From contig JALMLS010000510.1 in assembly GCA_038496445.1 (NCBI GenBank), forward strand, positions 62,001-126,000: 64,000 nucleotides of DNA. The letters run 5' to 3'. Shown here in pieces: positions 32,469 to 46,800 of this stretch. The position numbers and the translations under genes are program-made. Under the pieces are notes generated by a model. It was not told the origin of the DNA. It did no database searches and saw only the letters and a list, made by a program, of their open reading frames with translations. The stretch's first letter is position 1. Every line of letters starts with the position of its first letter. Origin of the DNA: Trichosphaerium sp. ATCC 40318 (Eukaryota > Discosea > Flabellinia > Trichosidae).

Positions 32469-33613
32469 CTATTTGAAAACCTTATCCCAGAACTTTTTCT
32501 TCTTCCTGGAATTAGGGTCCAGTATCTCATCTTCGCGCTCAACATTGACATATTTATATTTACGACGTACTCTCCCGTCATCATAAACTAACTTGTGCTC
32601 TCCTTCTAAGTTACCATCAACGTGACAACTGCTTTCATGTAGTCTACCGTTTTCAGACCATTTTTTGCATTCGCCTTTTTGAATACCATTGACGTAGTGA
32701 CAATGTTCCCTCAATTGACCTTTTAGATACCAACGCTTACTCTCCCCTTCAAGGACGCCATTGACATAATATTGAAGGTCACATAATTGACGGTTAATGT
32801 AGTACAACTTGTATTCTCCATTAAGCTTGTTGTTTGAGTAACAACATTTTATCTTTAATTGCCCACCTTCGTACCACTCTATGTGACCTCCTTCTCGTAT
32901 ACCATTTTTATAGTTATACTCTCTCTTTAACTGACCATTTTCATACCATTCTTTGTGCACTCCGTGTGGTACATCACGTCTGAAATGATACAACACACAT
33001 AATCTACCACATCTATAACGTTGATCTAAAAACTTTGCTTCTTCGCTATTCACTTTGTACCACGCCTTGTACTCTCCTTCTCTTTCCCCGCCAAGGTAAT
33101 AATATTGTTCCAACAGTGAACCGTCATCATGATAAATTGTATACTCACCTTCAAGTCTACCAGTCATATAAAAACAAAGTACTCCCAATTCACCAGACAA
33201 ATGCCAATGTCTGTACTTTCCTTCTCTTTTGCCGTTGATGTACTTACACATCTCCTTTAACTTGCCGTCAGTGTACCATCTCTTACAATCTCCGTGCAAT
33301 TGACCGTGTTTCCAACACTCTGTAGCGACAACTAGACGTGAATCTGTAGTGTGAAGTTTTTTCCATTTTCCATTTTTTTCCAAATCGTAATCGAACCTTG
33401 TTGACATTGCTGTTTGTTTTGACAAAAGAGGAACTTTGACATAAAAATCAAGGTCGTAATCGATTATATCCAGTAGTAGTTCAACTGGAAGGTTCGAGAA
33501 GTAACACTGACGTGAGTCTGCCTGAGCCTATCAGTACACATTAGAAACTAACCACGAAAAGACGCAAACAGTCCGTTAGTTTTATTTTTATTTACCTTTT
33601 GCTTTTCTGCCAT
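32469..33613 (-). CDS. F-box protein with MORN_2-type repeats
   Basis: Exon 1 at 33613 gives MAEKQK; an intron of about 70 bases joins to exon 2, where SNLPVELLLDIIDYDLDFYV fits an F-box. A conserved linker (TRFDYDLEKNGKW) leads into about ten repeats of some 22-24 residues: NGQLKREYNYKNGIREGGHI, ENGRLHESSCHVDGNLEGEH and similar, with the W-Y-x-x-G-x-L-K core of MORN_2 (YwqK-type) repeats. The tail is Lys-rich (SRKKKKFWDKVFK). Starting at exon 2's internal ATG would lose the F-box, so I prefer the spliced start. MORN_2 repeats are common in Marseilleviridae and in some amoebae and bacteria; in F-box proteins they may bind substrate, which is inference. Confidence 0.75.
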
Positions 33614-33967
33614 GTGATGTGGATATTGTACTTGATCAACCGTTTTCACTGTATTTTTAGTCTGAACACGTCCTGGGTTTATGTACACGCTTAATAGAAC
33701 GTTTGTCTACTGTTGCTAGCGAGCTAGCGGGTTCTGTCGTACTTAAAGTAGAAACGCCTTAACAAAACTGGATTTTTGTTGGTGACTGCAATCTACTGTT
33801 ACGAGAAAAGGTGCGGGGTACGAGTTGTAGTTAACTGTGTTTTATTATCTAAGTACATTACGATTATCGTGACGTCTACCTGCTGTTTATGATGTTGTAA
33901 GGTGGGAATCAATCAGTTAGCGTAGTCTTCTTCAACTAGAATCACTTGACTACCTTACCTTCTTACA
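33614..33967. other. Divergent-promoter spacer
   Basis: Lies between the divergent starts of the F-box/MORN_2 gene and the ankyrin gene. No ORF or recognised element. Confidence 0.35.
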
Positions 33968-35282
33968 ATGTCGGAATCCAAAAACGTCAAGAAGGAAGCT
34001 CCTTGCTATCTCCTCCATTGTTTTTTGGTAGTACGTAGTACCGTTTACTGTAAGTTGTTCATTCAATAAAACCTACTAGATGGAGATACGTTGCTTCATT
34101 GGGCTGCTTCGAGAGGTGATTTTAAATTGCTTACAGAATATATTGATAGAATAGATGTTAACTGCGCTAATTATAACGGTGAGACTCCACTACATGTAGC
34201 CGCGGCAAATGGAAACATATCAGTAGCTAGTTTCCTTGTGGAAAAAGGCACGTGATAATTTTTTTTTTTTCTTTGTTCACTTGAAGCGATCTTAAAGTAG
34301 TTTAGGCTCCAAGTCTAGTAAAACAAATAACGGCAAGACACCTGAAATTCTTGCGAAACTTTTGCATAGCAACAACCCACACAAATTAAAGCAACTTCTA
34401 CAAGTGTTATGTCCTCGTCCAGTGTGTAGAGAAACGGAAATACAAGAACAACATCAAACGAATCACCTCACCACGGCAATGGCGACAAGGGACAATCCTG
34501 TGGAATCCACAATAAACCGTAAGTTCACTGAAATACAAGAAAAACTGAGGTGTGTTTACCAATTATTAGCTCCACCACATGAAACTCACCTTGAAGAATG
34601 CAAGTACATGTATGTAAAAATGGTAACGCAAATGAGGTATGAAGGACCTCTTAAGAACAAAGCACACATATAGTTGTTGTAAACTAATTGTATATTTAGT
34701 CAAGAATGGAATGGTATAAATGGGCTGTAGACAAAGATAACGGTAAAAGAGAAGAAATCACTTTTTCTTTGTGTGCGGGCGTAAATTACAAATGTGAGGT
34801 TTCCGGCAATCCCAAAAGCAACCACAATAAATTTCCTAGTTGCTCTTTTATTGTACCTCTGGGGGTATTAATGATGAGTTTGCTGGCAGCGGTCTTATGA
34901 TAAATAAGTGGTTCAATAGTGGTGAAGATGATGATAGTATTGAGTATAATATTTTGCTTGCTTTTGCTTTTCCTGGAGAGTACTATGCTACATTCCGAAA
35001 CAAGGACACTAATGAAATAGTATGCTTGATTAAGATATACGTTACAAGTTGTCGACCTGCCAGAGGTTGTACAGTGGATACAGGTGATCATATTGTGATA
35101 TGTACCTCTGAAGCAGATATGAAAAAGCATGAAGAAAGACTAAAGGGGCGAAAGAAGAAGCTAAAAAGACGACCACAAAACGAGTAAGTTGTTTCTCTTT
35201 TTACTTACTTTTGGTCTTATTCCAAAATAGTCTTAAAAATGTGGCAAAGAAACAAAGAAAGTCTCCTTTAAAAAACCAATAA
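33968..35282 (+). CDS. Ankyrin-repeat protein with a unique C-terminal region
   Basis: Starts MSESKNVKKEAPCYLLHC. After an intron, two ankyrin repeats are readable: DGDTLLHWAASRGDFKLLTE and NYNGETPLHVAAANGNISVA, with a third, weaker one (NNGKTPEILAKLLHSNN). The remainder (about 250 residues) is unfamiliar: a helical stretch around NRKFTEIQEKLRCVYQLLAP, then a beta-rich part (YNILLAFAFPGEYYATFRNK, NEIVCLIKIYVTSC) and a strongly basic end (KKHEERLKGRKKKLKRRPQN, then KKQRKSPLKNQ). The basic tail could be a nuclear signal or bind nucleic acid. Introns near 34636 and 34795 must be removed to keep the frame. Partner unknown; ankyrins usually mediate protein binding. Confidence 0.65.
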
Positions 35283-36154
35283 TTTTAATCTTTCTTAACT
35301 AATCGTCAAGTACATTAGTGGGCTTTGTAGGAAGTAGTTACAGGAATTTTGTTTCACAAATTTGGTTTGTTTTACTAACATGCTGACTCCAAGTAGTATT
35401 TAACAAACCAACACTCCCATTCCTCATCACCGTCTCCTTTAAGTAGCTTTAGAATATCCATCGTCTAATGCAGCGCTTCATAATCACAGTATTCTGTCAG
35501 ACAGTATTTGGATCATTACAAAAGACAAATTGTGAACAGTTAACTGCCTCTGTATTCAAGGTACGCATAACCTTGAGGCGTTTTCAGTGATACAGCAGAG
35601 GACTGTTGAGATTGCGTCAGAAAGGTTTTTTGAGAACACGTGATTTTTTGCAAACTTTCCTAAACACAGCATGCAAATACCACTAATGCGCATAACTTGG
35701 TGCCTACACAAGAATATTTACCTCAGTTAACAGCATAAATTGACACTCACTTAAAAATTCAATTGTTCGTTGTCACCCAGAATTGTTTTTAGACTGTTTT
35801 CATTTTATTTCTAAGCCAAGTGTGCCTATACACTGAAATGAAGTACACATGGAATGGATATGAATATTTAAAGGTAGAAATGGGTTTATAAATTCAGATT
35901 TAACACTTTAGAGGAGGAGTGCGTTTAATAGTATCACGTGATCAGTTGTACTTTCACATAACCATTTTCATGGTCTCAAGTTAATTCAAAAGTATGGGCA
36001 TAATAAAGCTAGTCCCGAATAGGGACAAGTATACGATGGGTTGCTATTGCAACTTGCAAAAAAAAAGTTTAAGTTTATTTTTCTCAAGAAAGGCTTCTTT
36101 TTCGTATCACACATTCATACCTACAACAGATAGCACGAACCTCAACGTTTTGTT
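35283..36154. other. Spacer with two small hairpins
   Basis: No gene seen in about 870 bases. GTCCC-GAATA-GGGAC (within 36012-36026) and GTTGC-TATT-GCAAC (36040-36053) lie close together just upstream of the next gene. CACGTG sites at about 35637 and 35934. Confidence 0.35.
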
Positions 36155-38968
36155 ATGGAGCTAGCTGACCCACTGATTGAGAAAAAGTGTATTAACAAAA
36201 CCAACCCATCGTGTATTGGCTGGAAAGCAGTATGGGAACCACTCTCTGCCATTGAACGCAAGAACACTGCTACAGCAAATTACTTCTATCTAATGGTTAG
36301 TTTTAAAATCACGTGTTGTGTGTTATTTACCTAATCAATCCAACAGAGGTTTTTGTTGATAACTACAAGCGTCATTGGCATTTTCTACACTATCTGGGCG
36401 TTAATATTATCTGTCATGTATTTTAAAGCAGTGCCTTACGAGAAGTTTTCCCAAATATTCACGGTTCTCTATGCTGTTTGTTTGCAGTACTGACTTCCTT
36501 TTCTTGTAGAGCGTTTCGTTAGCAGTTTATTTCACAGGTTATAAACCAGTACAACATCTTTTGTTTATTCAACCTATCAGCTTTTTTGTCATGATTGCGT
36601 TTACTTGTGTCATCGCAATATATCACGGAGTGATTGTAGTAAAGAACGCCAAGTATGTCATGTGATTGCATTACAATAAACCTAATAACCATGCATTTAG
36701 AAATAGCAAAGATGTCATCCCTCAACTGAAGCACTACACTCTGTATCTTACAAATGTCAAAAAGTTAAAAAGTGAGAATGAAAGTATTGCTAAAAAGATT
36801 GCAGAGGAGTTTTCTCAGTACGGAGAAGTGGCAATGGTTTCAGTGCCTTTGCGTCAAAAAGATCACGTTGAGTTATTGATGAAACGGGATGCCCTTTTAA
36901 AGAAACGAGAAGATCTCGAGTATTCAGAGAAGATGATTCCTATCAGCAAAAAAGGTAGGTAATCAATCACGTGTCTTTATGCACTAATACTATATAAGAG
37001 AAACTAGACGTTAAAATTGGAGATATAAGTGATAAGATCGTTGAACAAGAACGGTTAGCAAAACCTACTTATGCAGGAGATGCTTTTGTTACATTTTCTT
37101 CAACGGCTGGTCCTTGCTCAGTTTACTCAAACAGGAAATATAAGATAAGGTTAGGACCACGTTATACTATTCTCAAAAAATCTAACAATTGGCGTACCTA
37201 GAGGGATTAACTACAAGCAAGCGCAGAATCCTGATAGTATGGACATGAACAATTACACAGTCAGAAAAACAGTTCTTGTTCTGAAAATACTATGCACGTG
37301 ATAGAGATTTGTGCATTCTTTTTTTTTTCGCACAAAAAAATTCTTTTCTGGGTTGTGCTTCACTCTTATTTCTTTAATAGTCACACTGGTGATCGATTAT
37401 ATACTAACTGCATTTTTATCTTGTCTCATTGTGTTACCAAACATTTTAACAAGTGACTCTGTACGAAATATTTTTTTGAACTTTTTTTTTGTGATTGTTT
37501 CTAATTGTTTTGTTACAGGAGTGCTACGAAGTAATCAGTTATGATAATATACCTTCTTGGTTATCAATCATAGTTACCTTATCTAGTAGTATATTCTTTA
37601 CTATTGCTGAAAAAGTAACACATTTTGTACAGAACAGTACGTGACTGAGGCTCTTTCTTGTGTAAAAAAAACCCAACTTTACTAATTTGTTCCTAGAAAT
37701 GTGTGATAAACTTGTTCACTTTGTGACCTACGACTCCAAGGTACGGCACCAAATCTCATAATCAATTTAATTCAACTTGTTACCTCATGTTTAGAGTATT
37801 CTACTATGCATTAAGTATATCAATATCCGTGTTACATTTGTGTTAACAATATTTTTCATGTACTACGCTTGCTATATTTCAGACATAGTCAACGCTTTTG
37901 ACAACAACGAAAAACTAGAAGATGCTATTCAGCCGCTTGGATCAAGTACAAAAGCTATTGTATGTGTCAATATTGATTGATTAACAGTATCTTTGTTACA
38001 AGCTCATCTTTTTATTTTATTTTAGCTTGTGTTTTATTTATCGTCAATTTGTATTGGGAACTTTATGGAGATTTTCAGCCCTAAAGATCGGATCTTTGCT
38101 CTTATTGGCCTGTACCTACTTTCATATAATCCTTTGGGAAGATGAGTTGACTAATCAGTAACATTAGGAAGGTTGAAAAGGAGCCCGAGTTCCCTTTGAC
38201 AGATAGATATGGTGATTTAGGCTTGGAGCTTTTTACATCTATTTTGGCTCTTATTTCATCACCTGCAATATTTGTATTGTTTTGGATAAACCTGTTTATC
38301 AAGTATTGGAGAGACAAGTACTTAAGTACGATAACAGCAAATACATGCCACTACAAATGGTTTTTTGTTCCTTAACTAACACTTTTTTTTTTGTACTAGT
38401 TTTTAACAAATACAAAACAAGACTTGGATCTGGAGATTTCGCATCGCAGTGGATATCTGCATTTGTGCTTGCTGCTATTGTGTTTTTTTTTATTTTATTC
38501 TCAACAGTGATGAACCTTCACCATATATGGGGGTCGTAAGGACGTCAGTTGTACAATAAAAAATACTAACTTTTGTTTTTTGTAGCCTTACTGGTTCAAA
38601 AGTTGTACAAGTGGTTGAAGGCCCGTTGGTTGGTTCTTTACTTTACTCTTTACCTCTCGTTGTATGGGCTGTTTCTATCATATCAGCAAGTATATACGTG
38701 AAACGGTACAGAAGAAAACAAGCATTTGATGACCTTCTGTGGACTCTACAAGATGGTGATTTTGATACATACCTCGGTCCCAATATAACGTATTTACAAA
38801 CAATGAGTATGCCTAGGTGTGGCATGAATGCTTGTGCGTTAAAACTTATAATCACTAGAACACTAACTTGTCTTTTTTAATACAGACTGTGAGTATTACC
38901 TTATGGATCACGTTGACTGCGAAAGCCCAATTACAACTGCAAAAGATTCATTACTTGCTGTAAATTAA
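36155..38968 (+). CDS. Polytopic membrane protein, OSCA/TMEM63 (CSC1)-like
   Basis: Starts MELADPLIEKKCINKTNPSC. Membrane segments appear early (FLLITTSVIGIFYTIWALIL and AVYFTGYKPVQHLLFIQPIS). A cytosolic region follows: KHYTLYLTNVKKLKSENESI, FSQYGEVAMVSVPLRQKDHV, LLMKRDALLKKREDLE and DAFVTFSSTAGPCSVYSN, which resembles the RRM-like PHM7_cyt domain of OSCA/CSC1 channels. At least six more hydrophobic segments come after 37.3 kb, with FWINLFIKYWRDKYL recalling the KYW-x-DK-Y motif of that family. The end is PITTAKDSLLAVN, TAA 38966-38968. By family it would be a mechano- or osmosensitive cation channel or a scramblase relative (anoctamins are related). Several junctions between 37.2 and 37.6 kb are uncertain. 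Confidence 0.5.
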
Positions 38969-39240
38969 GGTGGATTCATATTAAATAAATCGAGAACATA
39001 CTAGCACATTGAAAAGCATACCAGATTACAAAGTACCATTCAAACCTAACTGACAATATCGGCACTAGTTCAATATGTTTTACGCTGGCTTTAATCAAAA
39101 AATAGCATTCAATCCTTGCTGCATTTATATGTCGAACCAATACGTGAAATCAAACAAGAGTTGATTAAGCTTTAGTTTCCAAAAACAAGATGACAAGTGG
39201 AATAGTAACACTTTATTTGTTGGGTTTTTTTTTTTTTAAT

Positions 39241-42200
39241 TTACACGAATATAATATCATTACTCGGATCTTTCCTATGAGCAGTAGAACTTCTTGACCT
39301 TGGTTGTTGCCCACCAGAAAGTTGTGCAATCTGTTGCATCTTAAACATAATATCACCTTCTTCTTGATCAGGCTTAGGCTGTTCAGCTGTTGATTCATCA
39401 TCACTTGAAGAAGCAGCAACATCTTCTTTGGCAGTAGCATCTTTCGAAGCTTCAGCTTGGTGCTCAGCTTCAGACCCATCCGGGTCAAGTTTTCCCTTTG
39501 ACTTTTCGAGCCTCTTAATCAACTCTACTAAGTCATCCATTTGCTCATCTTCACTCTCACCTGCTGCCATGCTCTCAGATGGAGGATTATCGAGCATTTC
39601 TTGTAGCTGTTCCATCCTAGTACCCTCACTATCTTTGCTCTGGTCCATCTGTGATTGAGACTCGAATCTAGAATCCGCTGATCGTACAGAGTACGGTGCA
39701 GATTCCTTACGAGCACCAATACCTCTTGCTGAAAATATTCTGCGTTCGGAATCAGAACCTAGTATGAACACATGAGTAAACAGAAAAAAAAAATTAAAAA
39801 AAAAAAATAAGGCCTTGGTCTTCGTACGTTGTCGCTCTATGGCTTGAAGTTTATGCCATAAGTCAATCTTACGGCGTAAGAGTTGCTTCCAAGAGTCACA
39901 GGAAGAACTAGATGGCGCTTGCATCCAGTACTTTCGCACTTTTGTATTAATGTAGAACGAATGTCGTTTACTACAAAAACAAAAAAAAGTAAGCAACAAA
40001 TATTTGCCAAAAGCAGACATTGACATGACTGCCGGTATTGTCGGAAAACAAAAAGAATAACTCGTACCCAGGGTGTGAATCGTTGTCCGGGCTAATAGTA
40101 GCATCTTTGAGGCTAATAACACCACCCAAGTCTACAAACTAGCGCAAAAAAGTGTTAGTAATGAAAAAAAAAAGAGATGATTGTGCTTCTAAACAAAAAG
40201 TTGGCTTACCCTATCGCTTGAATGTGGTTTTTTACGTAAATAATACATATCATAATCATGCAGTATAAACCACAACTTCTTCCAGTGCTGTACGAATGCA
40301 CCTACAGGCCTACTTTTAGAACCAAAGCAAATGGAGGAAAAAGGTACATTGTATGTACATACCTTTTTTAGCCAAGTAGCCTTCTTTCTCCTTTTTTAAT
40401 CCAAGAAGGAAAGGTAACTCATATACGGGTGTCTTTTTACCCATAAGGCTACCCTGAATTTTAATTTTTTGTTCTTCAACGAGTGCAGCCAAGTCAGTCT
40501 GTCGCAACAATTTGTCAATACAAAAAAGGAAAAAAAAAAAGATGTATGAAGATATTGTAGATTTAGGTATACCTTTGCAGTCTTAACCCTTTCACCACTG
40601 ACACCAAACTCTCCAATGACGTAATCAAAAAACTGCTCTATACCCTGAGGAGCAACTTCAAGATCGGTCATACAGCCAACTACAACGTCATCTCTTAGTA
40701 AGAAAAAAAAACCAACAAAAAAAAATCACCAAGGTGGTGGTTTTTATTAAAATGCGTACCAAAGTAACCCAAAGCCCTGCTTACTAATCTAGATGTATAC
40801 GCTATAATCTTTGGAGAGAGCGCAATATCATCACCTCCAATTTTTTCTGTAAATTCGGTAGAAATGCCGTCTAGACAAGAAATAAATATGACACACAAGT
40901 CAAACTACTAACAACAAAAGAATTAAGAATTAATCCTTACCCCAAAAGTACTGCTCCCAAAAAGCTAGACTAAGCCATACACGATGTCCTCGTATAAACT
41001 CCCTCAATGGTACGGATTTCTTACTTTTACAGCAAATGACATTTGCGTATTCTAGTACTGTCTTTGCCATCAAGAAATCCACTCTGAAAAAAAAACTTTA
41101 GACAAAAGATACAGTTTGAGTCTCAACAGCATTGTTCTTCAAGTACCTCTCCTCAACGTCCACATCTGCCAAAAGCAAGTCAAGGAAGTACAATAGTACA
41201 TCAAAAGAGTCTTGAACAAGAGAAATCTCATTACCACTGCTCGCGCCAATAGCTTCAGCACATCTCAAAAACAAGAACAAGAAAATTCGTTTCCCTTGCT
41301 CCTGAGTTAACATAGTCGAATATTCCTCTTTTAATGAGGCTGACATTTCTTCAGGTTGCTGTGAAGTGAATATCATCATGAGACTAAACCAAAAAACGTT
41401 AGTACCACCTCTAGAGAAGATATAACCAACAACTGACGTACGTATCTCTCAAGTGGAAAATGAGCCTCTTGTTTATCTTCTTTTCATAGTAGAAGAATCC
41501 AAAAGGTTCACTATCACCTTCACGAGTCGTAGTCGCTATTTCAAGGCGTCTTTTAAGACCAAGAAGGTCTGCATCATCTTTCTTCAAGTCTAAAAAGATA
41601 AAATTTAGTAAAAATAGGGTTTTCACTGAAAACAATCTATTAATACTCACCTGATATTGCAGAATTATCAACGTCATAACACGTGTTCAAAGCATATGTT
41701 TTTGCCTAATAAAATAAGCTCTAGTAGTCAAAACAAAAGAGAAAAAATTGCAAGTTGTAGTTAAGTACGCACTGTTTCAACTTGTTTTGACAATGCTACA
41801 ATATGCTCTTCTAATCGCTTGGCCATCATCGTATCACCACCTGGTGACCTTGCTGACAGAGGAGCTTGTCCAACTATTTCTAGAGGCTCTAAAAATGAAT
41901 TGGTCATTATTACAACAAAAGATCTATGCGAGAGAGATTGCCATTACCTTCACTAACTGAGCCCTTCCTTGATGATTTTTTGTTAAATCTCATAGACTTA
42001 CGCCATGATTTCTTGGCCTTTTTTAAATCGAGATCAGGCATATTAATATTAGTATTTGACCTGGTATGTCTAACACCATCTCTAGGAGGTGATGTCATCT
42101 TTGGAGGTGTTGAAGACATATCAGAACGATTAAATTCAGATGACAATTTACGCCTCGAAGATCCTCTCTGAGACGACCTTAACGAAGCCTTCTTGTCTGG

Positions 42201-43570
42201 TGTCGTTCTCTTCTCTGATCTACGCTCTAAAGAGGTGCAACAGGTCAGTAAAATACAGACTCAAACTCGAACATTGCGTACTCTTTGAGCTCTTGGAGCC
42301 TCGAAGTGTTAGCGTCTTGCTCCTGTGTTCTCGCGTTTTTGGTGCATACGATTCGTTCGCTAGTCTTAGCTGAAGTTCATCATTCTTTAACTGGAGAAGA
42401 GTTGCAGCCTTGGTCCTCTCACTTAAGCATACTTTGAGTTGCTGTACTTGAGCTCTTAAAGCAGCAACTTCGGAGTCTTCTCCTCGGAATTCGTCGAAAC
42501 GAATAAACTTTGCTTTTGTATCAACTTGAGCCATATCATTCACGTCTAATGGAAAAGTTGCCATGTCACCTTTAGGCGCAAGACCTTGTGTAAGATATGG
42601 AGATAGTTTATTCAACGCATGAATGTTATGTGAGACCTAGTGATGAAACAAATTAATTCACTTTTGTCTCCTTTGAATATATTTTTTTTGAATTTTTTTA
42701 GTGATGAAAGATACCTTTGTAATGCATCTACCAGAATAAAGATCCTGTAGAACGAACATATCTGATGAAGCCATACCAAGGCGCCAACAAGCGTCAAGAT
42801 ACTTTTCAATATTTTCCTATTTTGACAAAAGTCAGAGAGAAACCAATAAAAACAATGACGTAATGAGAGGAAGGAAAGAGAAAACAGCAAACTTGTCTTT
42901 TTTTTCGGTTTTGGAAATCTGCGAGTGATTTCTTGTTTTTTTGTGTACTGAGCTTGCTTTGTCGTTAACTAGGCGTGAGTGTTACGTACACATTCTTGTA
43001 GCATATGCAGATGATCTTCAGTGTTGAATTTTTTTATAAAGTTCGGAAGAAGCTTGTTAATCAACCTGTTAAGTATAAATAAGATAATCTACAGTTACAA
43101 CGCGATCGCAGACAATAATTTTTTTTGCAAATTCGGTTTTTTGGCGCTTTTTGTTTCAAAACAGTTTGTACGCGTTCACATATACGTACTTGCATAATAT
43201 AACACCAGTCTTCAACGATGCGAAGATATCATGCTGGTTTGGTACCGGTTCTTCAATAACCGCCTCTATCCACTGCAATAAGCGTAACTCCCACGTAATA
43301 TCGCGTTTTTCATGCTTCTAAGGGATGTTGTGAGTAACAAATGTGACAATTTCTAATAACATGTACAGTCGCATAATAACCAGAGCCTTTACCTAACAAG
43401 CGTATTAGCGGTACGATAAAGCAGATTTTTCTGAAAACAAAAAGACTTTGAACAAAAAAAAAGCGCTATCAGCGCAGCAACGACAAGAACACATGATAGC
43501 AAACAAGTAAAGACAATACTAACCGAAAGTTTTTTCTTTCGTTTTGCTGGTATCTGCAACGCCGTTGAGC
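39241..43570 (-). CDS. Large calponin-homology / PH-domain protein
   Basis: Exons in order: a CH domain (KHEKRDITWELRLLQWIEAV, FASLKTGVILCKLINKLLPN, IEKYLDACWRLGMASSDMFV, SGRCITKVSHNIHALNKLS); a coiled coil (VAALRAQVQQLKVCLSERTK); Ser/Arg-rich stretches; a long helical region (about 41.7-40.4 kb; ERVKTAKTDLAALVEEQKIK at its end) that I do not recognise; a PH domain (KEGYLAKK, HWKKLWFILHDYDMYYLRKK, RHSFYINTKVRKYWMQAP, SWKQLLRRKI); and an acidic tail ending RKDPSNDIIFV at 39241. Roughly 1000 residues over more than ten introns. No clear ATG was found ahead of the CH domain, so the 5' end is approximate. By its domains it would link actin to phosphoinositide membranes, probably in cell-cortex signalling. 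Confidence 0.6.
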
Positions 43571-43800
43571 ATTAGCTTATTGTACAAATTCTCCTTTAAA
43601 ACAGCGCTAGCAAGCCAATTCCGCCTCCCTCAAAACAAGATTACCCCGAGAATTTGCAAGAATTTCAAAAAACAAAAAAATCTTGCTATTGGCTTAAAAC
43701 TATCCTACGGTATGCTTAAAACCACTGTGGTGCACTAGAAACAACTCCGACGCAGTTTCCTTAAAGAATCGAAGGGTTTTTGTTGAAAATTTTTTTATAT

Positions 43801-46800
43801 CTACAAGTTGTCAACCTCTATTATCTCATCACTGTCTTCTTTCTTATGAGGCACTAATAAGCAAATAATCTAGGTCAAAAAAACTTAGTTTCATGTAACC
43901 GCGTAGATAGGTTCTACAAGTAGAGAAAAAAAAAACCCAAAAGAAAAACGTACAAGGCATACGAAACAGATGCAGGCAAGGCTTAGAAGTACAATACCGA
44001 TAATAAGGTACGTTCTATACTCTTCCCAAAATTGCGTGTTACTGTCATTAATCTGAGCAACTGGCGACGCTGATACCGCCGTTGCTATTTTGAATCGACC
44101 TACCCCAGTTTTGAGTACTTCATTGCTGTCCAGGGACAAAGGGTAGGTTCCAAGTTGTATTAAGTACTCCTAATAAAATCGTTAAGTCGGAGTTGTAATA
44201 CAATTTTTTTTGGGGCTGTTTTTTAGTGTACCTTTCCCACTTGCGCTTTAAAGGTAACTCTACTTTTAAAATCGCAGTCATCTGAACTGCATTCAAGTAA
44301 TGTTTCTTCTTTGAGCGATTGACAGTCATTAGTGGCATAGACAGCCATCTGCATGCGACACATTAGAAAAAAGAAGAAAAAAAAAGGTTTCTTCTTTTTC
44401 TTAAAGTAAATGACACGTGCCTTTGTGTCAACATCAGTGAGTTGGCATGTGTCAATTGTCACAGAATTATTTGTTGTGGATTTCCACTTGAACCATATAT
44501 CAGCTCCTATACCCGACTCTCCTGCTATAATACAACTAGACAAATTTTGTGCAAGAATTCCGGTAGTAGCCCTTTACAAAAACAAATTATGATATGTAAC
44601 CGTATTTGGACGTACTCTGTATTATCCCAAGGAAACAATCCAAAACCAGATATATTTAACGCTCTAACGCATTCATCGGCGACTATAAGGGCGTGTCAGA
44701 ACAGAACGAAGACGACGGAAAAAAAACCACAAAAAGCGCTTGGGTTTTTTTTTCCAAAAACTTCATACCTGAGACTGTTATTGGTAACGGTGCTTCTGGT
44801 TCTGATTCAACAAGACAATTGGGATATCTATACCTGACCTCTTGTTCAATAAATTGTCTTATAACCCAGTTAACCCTTGAGCTGTTATTTCCGTAATAGT
44901 TCTCTCTTCCCATGTACAAATTTATATCATCAAGACTACCACCGATTTTACTGTTATCACAATAGCTCATGATAGATCCTACAATGTGATAAAAGTGAGT
45001 GATAATGAGTTAGTTTACTAGATAAAGAAAAAATTACCTCCTGTCCCAGGAATGGTTTCTTCTCCGCTGTAGCAATTATCTTCCTGAACAAAACTTAACA
45101 AAATTTTGTACTGAAAAAAAAAAAAGTTTTTGATGAAATCTACCTCATTGTTACATTGGTCAATTGGAGGTGTAGGAAGCTTTCCATAGTCAAAACAATC
45201 CAAGTCTTCCTCTTTATTGTAGCAATGTGTATGTTGACTATTAAAGTTGTGGCCTATAATAAACGAGTAAGTAATGGTTTTTGTCACAAGCAAAAAAAAG
45301 CGAAAAACTGTTTCTTTATCAGTTTTTTAACGGTGTTTTTTTTTCTTGCAAACCTTACCAATTTCGTGGCCAATAATTACAGTTTCCCATTTCAGATCTA
45401 ATCTCCTTGTACCTGAAATACCTTTTGGATATCAAAATGTGAGTCATACACAACAAAGACAACAACGGTCGGCAAGAAAATGATTGAAAACATACCAAAT
45501 GGACTTTGTGTACAAACATCTCCAAGGTAAGCTTCACCGCCAACACCAACACCTATTATGAGATGTACTATCCCAACGTTGTTTTGAGGTATTAAAGCGC
45601 TCTTGGAGCCACTGTTGATGAACAAGAAAGATTAGTTATGAAAGTTGTTTTTTGTATTTAATGGCAATGTGAGTGTACCTCTTATACTCCAAAGCTAATC
45701 TACGTAAAGCAGCAGCGCGATAAGAATCATAAGGAGCATTATATTGTGCATCAGAGGGCCACGGTTGTGACTCTAAGATGGGAAAATTAGTTCATTTTAA
45801 GGAGAGGTAATGCTTTAAATAAATATGGGTTATTCTTTGTAAGGCACGTGCCTAGTTCTGGGTAGAACGAAGATTCTGCTATTATTAGACGCACACCCAA
45901 GTCTCTTACATACATTGTATTTATACGGTTAACTACAGTAGCAATATGATCGCTAGCAGCCCGATCTGCGTGGTCACCACTATCATTAAAAAATTTGTAG
46001 AATGTGTGATCTGTCTCAAAAGACACCTATGAAAGGCATTAATATCCTTGGTTTATACTTTAATATGGAAGGGTACCCTGACTTCGTATACTGGTTGCCA
46101 GTCAGAGAAAGATGTTGGACAGTCTCTAAAGTACTTGTTAATGGTTTTTGATGCGTTAGTGGCCACGTGCTTGCACTACAAATGACGTACATCTCAAATC
46201 TGCGTTTGCCCCTCTTTTTACCACGTTTTTTATACGGGTAGCTTTTAGGGTGGTTATGTGTTCCACATTTAAAAGAATGCATTGGATCCTCATATCCAGG
46301 AATACCTTCTTCATGACTATTCAATGCTAACGTGTCTCCTTGTAGATGACCAGTAAACCAAGATTTCTACAAAAAAAAATCATCAAAAAAACGTCTCCAC
46401 AGTACTACTATTGTGAAACATTGCTGCTTTCAATGAAAAAACCCTACACCATAGATCACGTGTATTAAAGATATTTAAACATAAAATTCCCGCCACCACG
46501 TGATCACCATGTGCATCTTAAAGACTTTTTGTTTTTTTTTTTCTTGAAAGAAACTAACCTTGTCGTGTATCCAAGCTGTCACGTTTCTAGATTCGTGAAG
46601 CGTCAAAAAAACTTGAGATTCAATATCTGACGTGATACGGCCTGTAAAAAAATGGGACTCTAAAGAAAAAAAGGTAGTTAGCACAGAGGGAGCAGTACGT
46701 CAATAAAAAGATGATTTTTTTTTTGAACTGAATTTTCTTTTTTCAAAAGCCTCTTATAAAGTTGTAACTCCAGAAAAACGCGTAATCTGATATCTTGTCA

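Noticed and set aside
36011-36053. Two small hairpins that could be a terminator or a small RNA
   Set aside because: Five-base arms are common by chance, and no promoter or conserved RNA feature is visible; noted only in the spacer entry.
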